Source of the DNA: Patescibacteria group bacterium
GTDB taxonomy: Bacteria; Patescibacteriota; Minisyncoccia; Minisyncoccales; PEYH01
DNA: 47,103 nt
Reading direction: 5' to 3'
NCBI GenBank assembly: GCA_018817645.1
Contig: JAHITK010000002.1
Coordinates: 1 to 47,103, forward strand
The first letter of the stretch is position 1. The number at the start of each line of letters is the position of its first letter. The position numbers and the translations under genes are program-made. Below are positions 1 to 8,462 of this stretch, piece after piece. Under the pieces are notes generated by a model, which was not told where the DNA came from, did not search any database, and worked only from the letters and a program-made list of their open reading frames with translations.

Positions 1-12
1 TGTATCAATTTT

Positions 13-1512
13 TCAACCTTCCGCAGGTTCGGCGAAAGTTTCCGGTTCTTTTATTTCCAGCAGTTTTTTCTTCCGCGCGTTATATTCGGCTTCTATGATT
101 TTTCTCTCCCGCAGATAATTTTTGCCGATTTCGCACTCCGCGATTTCTCCGGCAAATTCGTCTTCATCCGTTTCCGCCAGTTCGTGCGGCGGCGGCTGGT
201 CAATCGTCTGTATGGCGATCACCCCGCCGTCAATCTTATTTTTAATGAAGCAGACGCGGGGGTGAAGTTCCTGAAGGACTTTGATGTATTCTTCCCAGCC
301 CGGCGGGGTAGCGTAGATTGACGCGAGCGATTCTTTGGCCAAGATGTTGGCATCGTCCCGCGAGATTCGGAAATACGCCTGAAGTCCGCAGTTGGAAAGT
401 ATGGTGGCGCGCAGGGGCGGGGGCAGTTGCGCGAGGTTTTGGTGGGCGAGGATAAGCGCGAGTTTGTATTTGCCCGCTTCGGCCAGCATGGTGCTGAACG
501 ATTCGGTCGCAAAGTTTTGAAACTCGTCTATGTATAAATAAAATCTTTGCCGTTTTGATTCCGGCAAGTCGGTGCGGGAAAACGCCGCCGCCTGTATCTT
601 GGCGAGAAGCAAAGAGCCCAAAAGGTCGGCGTTGCCTTTCAATCTTCCTTTGTCCAGTTTGACGAGTAAGATTTTCCCCTCGTCCATCACTTCCCGCAGA
701 TTGAAAGAGCTTTTGGGCGAGGAAAGCATTTGGCGCAAATTATCGTCAAACAAAAAAGCGTCCACTTTATTGAGGGTGGATTCCATCCACTCGTCTTGCG
801 TGTTCACGCGCAAAGAATTGAAACGCTCAAAATATTCTCGGCAACCGGCGTGATTAACTTTTTCCAAAACTTTGCGCCGCACCAGCGAATCGGTCAGGAA
901 GGGGTGGAGTTCGGCGAGCGTCAGATTGTTTTCAACGAGCGCAATCAAAGTATTTTTCAAAAGATGTTCCATTCTCGCGCCCCAAGAGTCTTTCCATATT
1001 TTCTTGAACGCTTCGGTGAGCTCGCTTGCTACCCGCGCCGAAGATTCCCCGTGTGTCTTTTCCAGCGGATTAAAGGCGACAGTGCGGTTTTCGTCCGTCG
1101 GGTCAATCAAAACAACTTTTCCTTGGACAAACTCTTGCGAGCGGCCGGAGCAAAGCCATAAATAACCTTTGACATCTTCCGTGAGGTCGCCGTGCGGGTC
1201 AATCACCCCGAAGCCCAAGCCGTTTTTAATGTCCTGTTCAATGAGCGATTCCAAGAATTTCGTTTTGCCGCTTCGGGTTGCCCCGACAATATAAAAATGC
1301 GCGTCGCGGTGCGATTGCTTCACGCCTTTTAGCTGGGTAACTTCGCTTCCGGTTTCGTCGTCTTCGCCATCAGCCCAGCCCAAAGCCAGCTCGTCCGGAT
1401 TGGGCGGGCGTTGACGGACAACGGGTTCTCCTTTTTTCTCCGTCCAAAGCGGCAAAACTTTCTTTCGCTGGCCGACAAAAAACCGCATAAATTTTTGGAA
1501 GCGGCTCTCCAT
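13..1512 (-). CDS. VirD4/TraG/HerA-like type IV secretion / conjugative transfer ATPase
   Basis: ORF with Walker A 'GATRSGKTKFLESLIEQD', 'GFGVIDPHGDLTEDV' and Walker B-like 'RFYLYIDEFQNFATESFSTMLAEAGKYKLALILAHQNLAQL', typical of VirD4/TraG-type coupling ATPases. Confidence 0.85.
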   Translation of the reverse strand: MESRFQKFMRFFVGQRKKVLPLWTEKKGEPVVRQRPPNPDELALGWADGEDDETGSEVTQLKGVKQSHRDAHFYIVGATRSGKTKFLESLIEQDIKNGLGFGVIDPHGDLTEDVKGYLWLCSGRSQEFVQGKVVLIDPTDENRTVAFNPLEKTHGESSARVASELTEAFKKIWKDSWGARMEHLLKNTLIALVENNLTLAELHPFLTDSLVRRKVLEKVNHAGCREYFERFNSLRVNTQDEWMESTLNKVDAFLFDDNLRQMLSSPKSSFNLREVMDEGKILLVKLDKGRLKGNADLLGSLLLAKIQAAAFSRTDLPESKRQRFYLYIDEFQNFATESFSTMLAEAGKYKLALILAHQNLAQLPPPLRATILSNCGLQAYFRISRDDANILAKESLASIYATPPGWEEYIKVLQELHPRVCFIKNKIDGGVIAIQTIDQPPPHELAETDEDEFAGEIAECEIGKNYLRERKIIEAEYNARKKKLLEIKEPETFAEPAEG

Positions 1513-1515
1513 AAA

Positions 1516-2262
1516 TTATGAAAGATTTAAGAAACCCTCGGTGTGCTTGTCCACTTTGGAGAAGTCCAAGTTGAGGTCGTTCATCATTTCCTCCAGCGCG
1601 GCCAAGACGACATTGTGGGCGGTGGTGATGTATGCGCCGAGTTCTTCCTTGTCGTCCATTGTCATATCCTCCGGCCGGACGCGAATCGGCACGGGCTTAC
1701 CGGCTATCTTTTCGTTTAGCCGCTGGGCCAGCATTTTACCGAGCGTTTTGGAAAGCATTTGCGGCGCGCGCATCGCGCGAGGCATGGCGTCCCTGTCCGC
1801 CTTATTGATAGCCCGCAACTTTCCCATAATTCTCCCCGGCAAGGCGACGGTAAGATACCACGACGCCTTAAGCTGTCCGGCACGGTCAATCGCGCCGATA
1901 AACATCTCGTAGTCGGGGTAGCGTTGGTGGCGCATGGTAACAAACTCGTATCTCTTGTCGCCAAAGGTGTAATTTGACTGGCCCAAAGACGCCTCTTTGC
2001 GGGCAAAGACCACATCCGGCAAGTTTTGGGCTTGAAGTTTGGTGGAGACGGATTTCAAGAGTTCCTCGCCCTTGCCGCCCATACCGAGTATGATTTGCGA
2101 CCACTCCTCCACGATGTTGTTTTCGTTAATGACCGATATTCCCTTGCCGAGACCTCCCGCTTTGGCGTTCAAACTGAAAAGAGGCGGAATCTTTTTTTTC
2201 CGCCGCAAGTAGATGTAGCCGCCGATGGCGATAATAACAATCCAAAAAATTAAATTTCCCAT
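1516..2262 (-). CDS. hypothetical protein with N-terminal TM helix
   Basis: Long ORF adjacent to the VirD4-like gene on the same strand; starts MGNLIFWIVIIAIGGYIYL (TM), remainder soluble. Confidence 0.7.
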   Translation of the reverse strand: MGNLIFWIVIIAIGGYIYLRRKKKIPPLFSLNAKAGGLGKGISVINENNIVEEWSQIILGMGGKGEELLKSVSTKLQAQNLPDVVFARKEASLGQSNYTFGDKRYEFVTMRHQRYPDYEMFIGAIDRAGQLKASWYLTVALPGRIMGKLRAINKADRDAMPRAMRAPQMLSKTLGKMLAQRLNEKIAGKPVPIRVRPEDMTMDDKEELGAYITTAHNVVLAALEEMMNDLNLDFSKVDKHTEGFLNLS

Positions 2263-2382
2263 ATAAGATTTTATTAAACAACGACTTAATTATTAGGCCG
2301 CCCGACCTTGCGACCTTTATTGACTTGATTTAATTTTACCTTATTCCGATAAAATTGTCCCTCGTTTGGTGGCGTTGAAAGT

Positions 2383-3078
2383 TTATTGATTATATCGTCC
2401 GAAGAACTTTTGGAATTTTTCGCTGGTAAACGCTGGGTTGATTTTAGATATATCCTTCGGCAAATTTTCCGCGAGGTCGTGCGTGCCGAAAAGCTCGCTG
2501 TCATACCAAAATTGGTATCCGTTTCTGACCCGCTCGTCGTGGAGCACTTCCGGGACAAAACCAGTGTCGTTTATCAAATTAAATCTCAAAAGGGCTTTGG
2601 TGAATTCCTCGTCTTTATGCCTGACCAAAATTAGGAACAAACTGGCGAGCGCGTTTAAGGTGTTGGCCAAGTTCGCTTTGGTGTAGTGCTCAATGCGGTT
2701 GTGTTTCAAACTGCTATACACTTTCCACCAGCCCTCCGCCTCGCGGTAGCCGTCATACGGCGAAATAACTTTGAGGGGATAGACATACACCGCAACGCGC
2801 GAATCAATTATTGATTCTTTGGTAAGCAGGTGCTTTTCAAAATCGTCTATGTTCAGCTCGTGAGTTTTCTTTGCCGCGTTCTTTCCGACAATATGCCGCG
2901 CCACGGAATCAACCATACCGCTTACATCCAAAAACAACCCCACAAGTTCCGGCGACCACGCTTTTTCGTTTTCCGGCGTAAGCGGAAGCACGCGCAAAAA
3001 CTCCTCAAACTTCTTTTCAAAAATTTGATAGCTTCTAAATATAAATTCTACATCTTCGGGTTTCCAATTAGTTCCCAT
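2383..3078 (-). CDS. hypothetical protein, possibly HEPN-like
   Basis: 231 aa ORF; 'WWKVYSSLKHNRIEHYTKANLANTLNALASLFLIL' resembles the C-terminal helix pattern of HEPN/Abi-like proteins; weak family assignment. Confidence 0.55.
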   Translation of the reverse strand: MGTNWKPEDVEFIFRSYQIFEKKFEEFLRVLPLTPENEKAWSPELVGLFLDVSGMVDSVARHIVGKNAAKKTHELNIDDFEKHLLTKESIIDSRVAVYVYPLKVISPYDGYREAEGWWKVYSSLKHNRIEHYTKANLANTLNALASLFLILVRHKDEEFTKALLRFNLINDTGFVPEVLHDERVRNGYQFWYDSELFGTHDLAENLPKDISKINPAFTSEKFQKFFGRYNQ

Positions 3079-3097
3079 ATATTTTTATTTTATCACT

Positions 3098-3955
3098 TTA
3101 CTCAAAAAAAGAATGCTTGTCGCTATCTTTGGCCGATAACCATATCGGCGACAATATCGTTGCCGGATTTTTCAAAGAATAATCTTTTTCGCAAGCAAAA
3201 AGAAACAGCCCGCTCCCCGTCTTTTTCGCGTCCGCGCTCTTGGTCGTTGTCCGCAGATTGTCTTTCCTCCCTTCGGTGTCGGCGACGGTCAAGACGCGGA
3301 AGTTTTCCAAACGCAAATGGGCGTTGTAGGTTTTCTCGGCATACCAAGTCCAGTAGGCGCGCATTTTGGCGAGGAAGCGGTGATGGTTCATGGTGGAGCG
3401 GTCGGCTTCCAAAAAGAAATGCCATTGCTTGCCTCCGAGCTTCATCGTGAAAAATCCGTCCGGCACTACGGCGGGCGTTTTGCCTTTTATTGTGAGTTCG
3501 TCTTTAAGGTCATATCCCTGAAGCCAGCGCGAAATACTCCCGCCCCGCTTCTGAAGGGCCAGCGTCAAAACGGCGCGGAATTGAGAAACCATCAAAGCGT
3601 GGGCAAGATTGGGGGACGCGATTTTAGCATTGAGCCGGGACCAGCTTTTTACGGCGCGCTCCTCCGCAAAGGCCAGCTGTGCGCCTTTTTTGCCGAGGGC
3701 ATAGACGAGATAATCGGAAGGCAGGTTGATGAGGGTCTGCGACTCCGGACGCTCCACATAGCCCAGATGATAAAGATAGCGCAGTCTTCGCTGAAGGTTG
3801 CGGTGGCCTCCGGGGTGTAAGGCCATGATTTGCTCGGTGTTCAGAAAACGAAACGAGGCCAGATCACGGAGGAGCGCGACGTCGCGGGGTTGTATGCGCA
3901 GTAGGCCGGGCGGCGACTCACTGCGGATGAACTTTTTATGTTTATGCTCTGCCAT
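3098..3955 (-). CDS. replication-relaxation-like family protein
   Basis: 'RIQPRDVALLRDLASFRFLNTEQIMALHPGGHRNLQRRLRYLYHLGYVER' winged-helix start plus 'FFLEADRSTMNHHRFLAKMRAYWTWY', as in plasmid/ICE replication-relaxation proteins. Confidence 0.7.
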   Translation of the reverse strand: MAEHKHKKFIRSESPPGLLRIQPRDVALLRDLASFRFLNTEQIMALHPGGHRNLQRRLRYLYHLGYVERPESQTLINLPSDYLVYALGKKGAQLAFAEERAVKSWSRLNAKIASPNLAHALMVSQFRAVLTLALQKRGGSISRWLQGYDLKDELTIKGKTPAVVPDGFFTMKLGGKQWHFFLEADRSTMNHHRFLAKMRAYWTWYAEKTYNAHLRLENFRVLTVADTEGRKDNLRTTTKSADAKKTGSGLFLFACEKDYSLKNPATILSPIWLSAKDSDKHSFFE

Positions 3956-4117
3956 ATCATTATATGTCCATTATACCAGCTCCGGCCTATTCCCCGAAGG
4001 CCTCCGCCCTCTTTATCCACCCACCCCCACCACTTTTTCATCGGTTTTAGGATTTTCGCGCTCCCTAAGGCGGAGGCCGAAGGGGAATTGCGCAGACAGC
4101 CCCGCGCAGAGAAAAGA

Positions 4118-4155
4118 AGCCCCGAAGTCCCGCCAGCAGGCGGGACGGAGGGGCT
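4118..4155. other. strong GC-rich hairpin in noncoding region
   Basis: AGCCCC-GAA-GTCCCGCC-AGCA-GGCGGGAC-GGA-GGGGCT; 6 bp + 8 bp perfect stems with a 3x3 internal loop. Confidence 0.8.
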
Positions 4156-4451
4156 ACCAACTTGTCAAACACCACCACACGCCCCAAACAAAAAGAGCGA
4201 GCGAAGTAGGGGTTGGAATTGGCAAGGGACAAAGCGGTGAAAGTCCAGCATTTGAAGGCATTAACCGCATTTCTTGCCTAGTCGTTCAGAGCAGAACAGA
4301 ATAACTACCTGAATAACTAGGTAAACTCTGGTCAAGGTCAGGATTTTTTGCTAAAGTAAATACAAGCGGTGTTGTAAATACGCACCAATAGACATTGCTG
4401 GGGCATTTTTTGTTCCAAAATGACAAAAATCGTCCAAAAACTCCAAAAAAC

Positions 4452-4481
4452 TTGACAAAAGGGGGGCAAAAATGATATGAT
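4452..4481 (+). promoter_or_regulatory. sigma70-like promoter of 3D-domain gene
   Basis: TTGACA (4452-4457), 18 bp spacer, TATGAT (4476-4481) with extended -10 TG; upstream of the ORF at 4515. Confidence 0.6.
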
Positions 4482-4514
4482 ATAGGCAGATTTCGAAAAT
4501 GGATAAATAAATAT

Positions 4515-5021
4515 ATGAGAATTAAAATTCAAGGATACATTGAATTTTTTATTATCTGGAGCGTTGTTGGCGGGGTGGTTTTCTCCTTGTCAGGCGCTTT
4601 GGCTGCTTCTCAGGACAATTCTTTGCCTGATGATTATTTTGAGTCAGAAGGCGCTTTGGCATTAGTCCAAGGAAATAGCGTTATTTCTAACACAGAGCAT
4701 TATCTGACAGAGCCAAGGGCTGTAGATTCAAAGATAATTAAGGTTGTTGTTACTGCTTATTCTTCTTGCCCCACTGAAACCGATGACGACCCTTATATCA
4801 CTGCTTCCGGCGCCTGGGTCCATGATGGCGTGGCAGCTGCGAATTTTCTTCCTTTCGGGACAGAAATAAGGATTCCGGAGATATATGGAGACAAGATTTT
4901 TGTTATTGAGGATAGGATGCACCCTCGGAAAACGAGGCAAGTGGATATTTGGTTCTCTTCCAAGCAAGGAGCTCTTGACTTTGGGGCACGCTACAGCTAC
5001 ATAGAAGTTTTAGAGATTTAA
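4515..5021 (+). CDS. exported 3D-domain protein
   Basis: N-terminal TM/signal; 'VVVTAYSSCPTETDDDPYITASGAWVHDGVAAANFLPFGTEIRIP...FVIEDRMHPRKTRQVDIWFSSKQGALDFG' matches the 3D (Asp-Asp-Asp) domain pattern. Confidence 0.85.
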   Translation: MRIKIQGYIEFFIIWSVVGGVVFSLSGALAASQDNSLPDDYFESEGALALVQGNSVISNTEHYLTEPRAVDSKIIKVVVTAYSSCPTETDDDPYITASGAWVHDGVAAANFLPFGTEIRIPEIYGDKIFVIEDRMHPRKTRQVDIWFSSKQGALDFGARYSYIEVLEI

Positions 5022-5042
5022 ATTGATATTTGACCGAATTAG

Positions 5043-5091
5043 AAAAGCAAAAAATCGTCCTTCGACAAGCTCAGGGCGATTTTTTGCTTTT
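5043..5091. terminator. bidirectional terminator-like hairpin with REP-like loop
   Basis: 15 bp perfect inverted repeat AAAAGCAAAAAATCG ... CGATTTTTTGCTTTT enclosing TCCTTCGACAAGCTCAGGG; lies between convergent transcription units. Confidence 0.75.
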
Positions 5092-5102
5092 CGGCATCGC
5101 GG

Positions 5103-5186
5103 TGCCGAGGGTGGGAGTTGAACCCACACGCCATCGCTGGCACATCCCCCTCAAAGATGCGAGTCTGCCTATTCCTCCACCTCGGC
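5103..5186 (-). tRNA. tRNA-Leu(GAG)
   Basis: Cloverleaf read by eye: acceptor GCCGAGG/CCTCGGC, anticodon loop TTGAGGG, long variable arm, T-arm GTGGGTTCAACTCCCAC. Confidence 0.9.
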
Positions 5187-5188
5187 TT

Positions 5189-5665
5189 TCAACTAACAGC
5201 ACCCCCTTCTTTATTTTCGTTTTCCAGCTCTTGCGTTGAACTTTCTCCGTTCTCAACGGGCATCGGCGTTTCTTCCACAGAAATCTCGGGCATAAATTTT
5301 TTGGCTTTGAGCCGCGCTTTTCTGCCACTGGCCCGGCGAAGATAAAAGAGTTTGGCTCTCTTCACCCTTCCTCTTCTTACCACCTCTATTTTTTTGATAG
5401 TAGGGGAAAAAACAGGGAAGATTCTTTCTACTCCTATTCTGTCTATTACCCTTCTTACCGTGATGGTGGCGCCGATTTCCCGGTTTCTTCTTTTTGCCAA
5501 GACCACGCCTTCAAAAACCTGTATTTTTTCTTTTCCTTCTCCATTTTTTGAGGAGTCGGAATCCGGGATGATTTGATAGACCTTAACCGTATCGCCGGGT
5601 CGGATATCCGGGATTGATTTCGCTTCTTGCTCTTGGTCTGTTGTTGTTTCGTTTTCTGGTGTCAT
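5189..5665 (-). CDS. rplS: 50S ribosomal protein L19 with C-terminal extension
   Basis: '[16 protein letters not shown]...[64 protein letters not shown]' is L19. Confidence 0.93.
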   Translation of the reverse strand: MTPENETTTDQEQEAKSIPDIRPGDTVKVYQIIPDSDSSKNGEGKEKIQVFEGVVLAKRRNREIGATITVRRVIDRIGVERIFPVFSPTIKKIEVVRRGRVKRAKLFYLRRASGRKARLKAKKFMPEISVEETPMPVENGESSTQELENENKEGGAVS

Positions 5666-6345
5666 AGATTTTGTAATAATTGTTTCAAGTCGTCGGGCAA
5701 GGGAGAAGAAAATGTTTTTTCCTCGCCATTTACTAATTTAATTGTTAGCTCGCTGGCATGAAGGAATTGTCTTTTTAATCCCTTCGGCGCGGTCTGATTC
5801 TTAAATGAATACAGCTTGTCTCCTGATATCGGGTGTCCAATGCGGGACAGGTGAACTCTTATTTGATGTTTTCTACCCGTCTTGGGGATTGTCTCTACCA
5901 AACTATAGCCGTTATATCTTTTTATAACCTTCCAAAAGGTTTCTGCTAATCTCGGTCCTGATTTTTTTGATTCAGGACCTGCTGACAGAGATGCTTGTTG
6001 TTTGATTCCGTCTTTGCTTCTGCCAATAAGTGTTTTTATTACTCCCTCTTTCTCCTTTATTTCTCCAGCCACCAAAGCAATATACTTTTTATGCACCTCT
6101 CTTGTTCTAAACTGTTTTTGAAAAAAAGACAAGGCAGGATTGTTTTTTGCCACTAACAACAGCCCGGAAGTGTCTTTGTCCAAGCGGTGAATTAACCCAT
6201 ATCTTGGCGGCTCGCCGACATTTTCAAGTTCAGGATTAGCTTGCGTCAATTCAGCCATCAATCCGGAATTATTATCTGAAAAAACAGCAATCCCGGCTGG
6301 TTTGTCCAAAACTATAATATTTTCATCTTCATAAATAGTTTTCAT
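5662..6345 (-). CDS. RluA family 23S rRNA pseudouridine synthase
   Basis: '[18 protein letters not shown]' catalytic motif; '[24 protein letters not shown]'. Confidence 0.93.
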   Translation of the reverse strand: MKTIYEDENIIVLDKPAGIAVFSDNNSGLMAELTQANPELENVGEPPRYGLIHRLDKDTSGLLLVAKNNPALSFFQKQFRTREVHKKYIALVAGEIKEKEGVIKTLIGRSKDGIKQQASLSAGPESKKSGPRLAETFWKVIKRYNGYSLVETIPKTGRKHQIRVHLSRIGHPISGDKLYSFKNQTAPKGLKRQFLHASELTIKLVNGEEKTFSSPLPDDLKQLLQNL

Positions 6346-6392
6346 AGTGCTGGGGCAGATTGAGCCGATTTTGCCATGAGATTGTCGAATGG

Positions 6393-6465
6393 TGGGCGAG
6401 AGAGGATTTGAACCCCCGACCTGCCGCGTGTAAGGCGGATGCTCTGGCCACTGAGCTACTCGCCC
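6393..6465 (-). tRNA. tRNA-Val(TAC)
   Basis: Acceptor GGGCGAG/CTCGCCC, anticodon loop CTTACAC. Confidence 0.9.
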
Positions 6466-6510
6466 TTCATCCTCTCAACTTTTTCTTTAAGAAAAGTTAG
6501 GATGGCAATG

Positions 6511-6583
6511 TGGGCACGGTTGGACTCGAACCAACAACCTCGGCCTTATAAGGACCTTGCTCCGCCATTGAGCTACGTGCCCC
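6511..6583 (-). tRNA. tRNA-Ile(TAT)
   Basis: Acceptor GGGCACG/CGTGCCC, D-arm GCTC/GAGC, anticodon loop CTTATAA, T-arm GTTGGTTCGAGTCCAAC. Confidence 0.85.
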
Positions 6584-8426
6584 TTTTCTTTTTACTGATT
6601 TTGAGGATTTTTTCAATTTCCTCTCTTTCCAGAGTTTCTTTTTCCATCAATTTCTGGGAAAGCTTTTCCAGAAGGTTATTCTTCGCTTTCAGGATTTTAG
6701 TTGCCTGGCTTGCCGCTTGTTTGATTATTTTCGCCACTTCTTCGTCTATTTTCTGGGCGATTTTTTCCGAGTAATTCCTTTCTTCGCCGAATTCCTTGCC
6801 CAAGAATTGAAGTTCGTTTTTTTCGCCGAAAACAATCGGTCCGAGCTTCTCCGACATCCCGTAATCCTTAACCAATTTTCGCGCCAAATCGGAAGCGATT
6901 TTCAGATCGTTGCTTGCGCCGGTGCTTACTTCCTTAAACTTTTTCTTCTCCGCGAAATATCCGCCGAGCAAAGTGGCGATGTCTGCCAAAAAATCAGATT
7001 TTGCCTTGATATTTTTTTCTTCTATTGGCGATTTAATCGTATATCCGGCGGCCATCCCCCTTGAAACAATGGATATTTTCCTTACCGGCTCTCCTTTATC
7101 GGTAAATGACGCCACTAAAGCGTGGCCTGCTTCATGGTAGGCGGAAATTTTCTTTTCTCTTGGCGACAAGACATGACTTTTTCTCTCCGGTCCCAAAAGG
7201 ACTTTTTCAATTGATTCTGTTAATTCCATCTGCTCAATCTGCTGCTTATTTCTTCTGGCGGCCAAGATTGCCGCTTCATTTAAAAGGTTTTCCAAATCAG
7301 CTCCGGAAAAACCCGGCGTTCTTTCCGCTATTTCTCGGAGCTTGGTATTTTTTGCCAAGGGCTTGCCTCGGATATGGATTTTAAGGATTGCCTCTCTGTC
7401 TTCTATGCTCGGCAAGTTTAAGATAACCTGCCTGTCAAACCTCCCCGGTCTTAAAAGGGCAGGGTCCAAGATATCCGGGCGATTCGTCGCCCCAATAATG
7501 ATGGTTTTTGAATCCCTTTCAAAGCCGTCCATCTCCACCAATATCTGATTCAAGGTCTGTTCTCTTTCATCATGACCCCCGCCGATGCCGATTCCTCTGG
7601 TCCGGCCAATGGCATCTAATTCATCAATAAAGATGATTGCCTTATTGTGTTTTTTTGCTTCCTGGAACAAGGACCTCACCCTTCCGCTTCCGACCCCCAC
7701 AAACAATTCTATGAATTCAGAGCCAGCCACCGAGAAAAAAGGGACATTACTCTCTCCCGCGGTCGCCCTTGCCAAAAGGGTTTTACCGCATCCCGGGGGA
7801 CCTAATAGCAAAACGCCTCTGGGAATCTTCGCTCCCATGTCCAAGAATTTCTTAGGAGTTTTTAAAAACTCAACAATTTCTTTCAGCTCTTCTTTCGCCT
7901 CTTTTAAGCCAGCCACATCCTGGAAGTTTATCTTCTGTTTGGGATGACCTTCGGCCCCGAAAATACGAGCTCTGGCCTTGGAAAAATTAAATGTCTGCAT
8001 TGCCCCCATCTTGGCCTGGCGGGCGAATGACCAGAATAATAAACCGAAAAACAGCAAAGGAAGAACAAATAACAGGATGGAACCGATTTGCCCCCAGCCC
8101 GCCTTGGGCTCTTGAACAACAAGGTTCACTTTTGCCAATTTTTCTTTTGAAACTCCGTAATTAGCCAAAGATTCAGAGAGAGCTAACTCGGTCTCTTTTT
8201 TGCTTTGCGCCTGGGTGTTATCAGTATAAGTGACAAGAATGTCATTGCCAGTAACGATTATTTCCTTAACTTTTCCCTGAATTATTTCCTGACCAAGCTG
8301 GCTGATGGAAATTTCTTTTTTAACAGTGGAGCTCGGGGAGAAAAGAGTAAAGACCGCTGATATGCCTAAAAAAATCAGCACGATAACAAAAAAGTTCTTC
8401 GCTAAGTTTTGCGTTGCTTTTTTCAT
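6573..8426 (-). CDS. ftsH: ATP-dependent zinc metalloprotease FtsH
   Basis: Two N-terminal TM regions, AAA+ 'GPPGCGKTLLARA', SRH region, 'HEAGHAL' zinc site. Confidence 0.97.
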   Translation of the reverse strand: MKKATQNLAKNFFVIVLIFLGISAVFTLFSPSSTVKKEISISQLGQEIIQGKVKEIIVTGNDILVTYTDNTQAQSKKETELALSESLANYGVSKEKLAKVNLVVQEPKAGWGQIGSILLFVLPLLFFGLLFWSFARQAKMGAMQTFNFSKARARIFGAEGHPKQKINFQDVAGLKEAKEELKEIVEFLKTPKKFLDMGAKIPRGVLLLGPPGCGKTLLARATAGESNVPFFSVAGSEFIELFVGVGSGRVRSLFQEAKKHNKAIIFIDELDAIGRTRGIGIGGGHDEREQTLNQILVEMDGFERDSKTIIIGATNRPDILDPALLRPGRFDRQVILNLPSIEDREAILKIHIRGKPLAKNTKLREIAERTPGFSGADLENLLNEAAILAARRNKQQIEQMELTESIEKVLLGPERKSHVLSPREKKISAYHEAGHALVASFTDKGEPVRKISIVSRGMAAGYTIKSPIEEKNIKAKSDFLADIATLLGGYFAEKKKFKEVSTGASNDLKIASDLARKLVKDYGMSEKLGPIVFGEKNELQFLGKEFGEERNYSEKIAQKIDEEVAKIIKQAASQATKILKAKNNLLEKLSQKLMEKETLEREEIEKILKISKKKRGT

Positions 8427-8462
8427 TATCTTTTTGTTTATAAATACAGACCTATTTCTATT

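Noticed and set aside
572-1165. Plus-strand ORFs opposite the VirD4-like gene
   Set aside because: Antisense to a well-supported ATPase CDS; low-complexity sequence without family signature.
4200-4300. RNase P or tmRNA-like fragment (GCGGTGAAAGTCC)
   Set aside because: The surrounding conserved cores of RNase P RNA and tmRNA could not be identified; left only as an unexplained structured region.
6717-8122. Multiple ORFs antisense to or overlapping ftsH
   Set aside because: ftsH is certain; these are composition-driven shadow ORFs.
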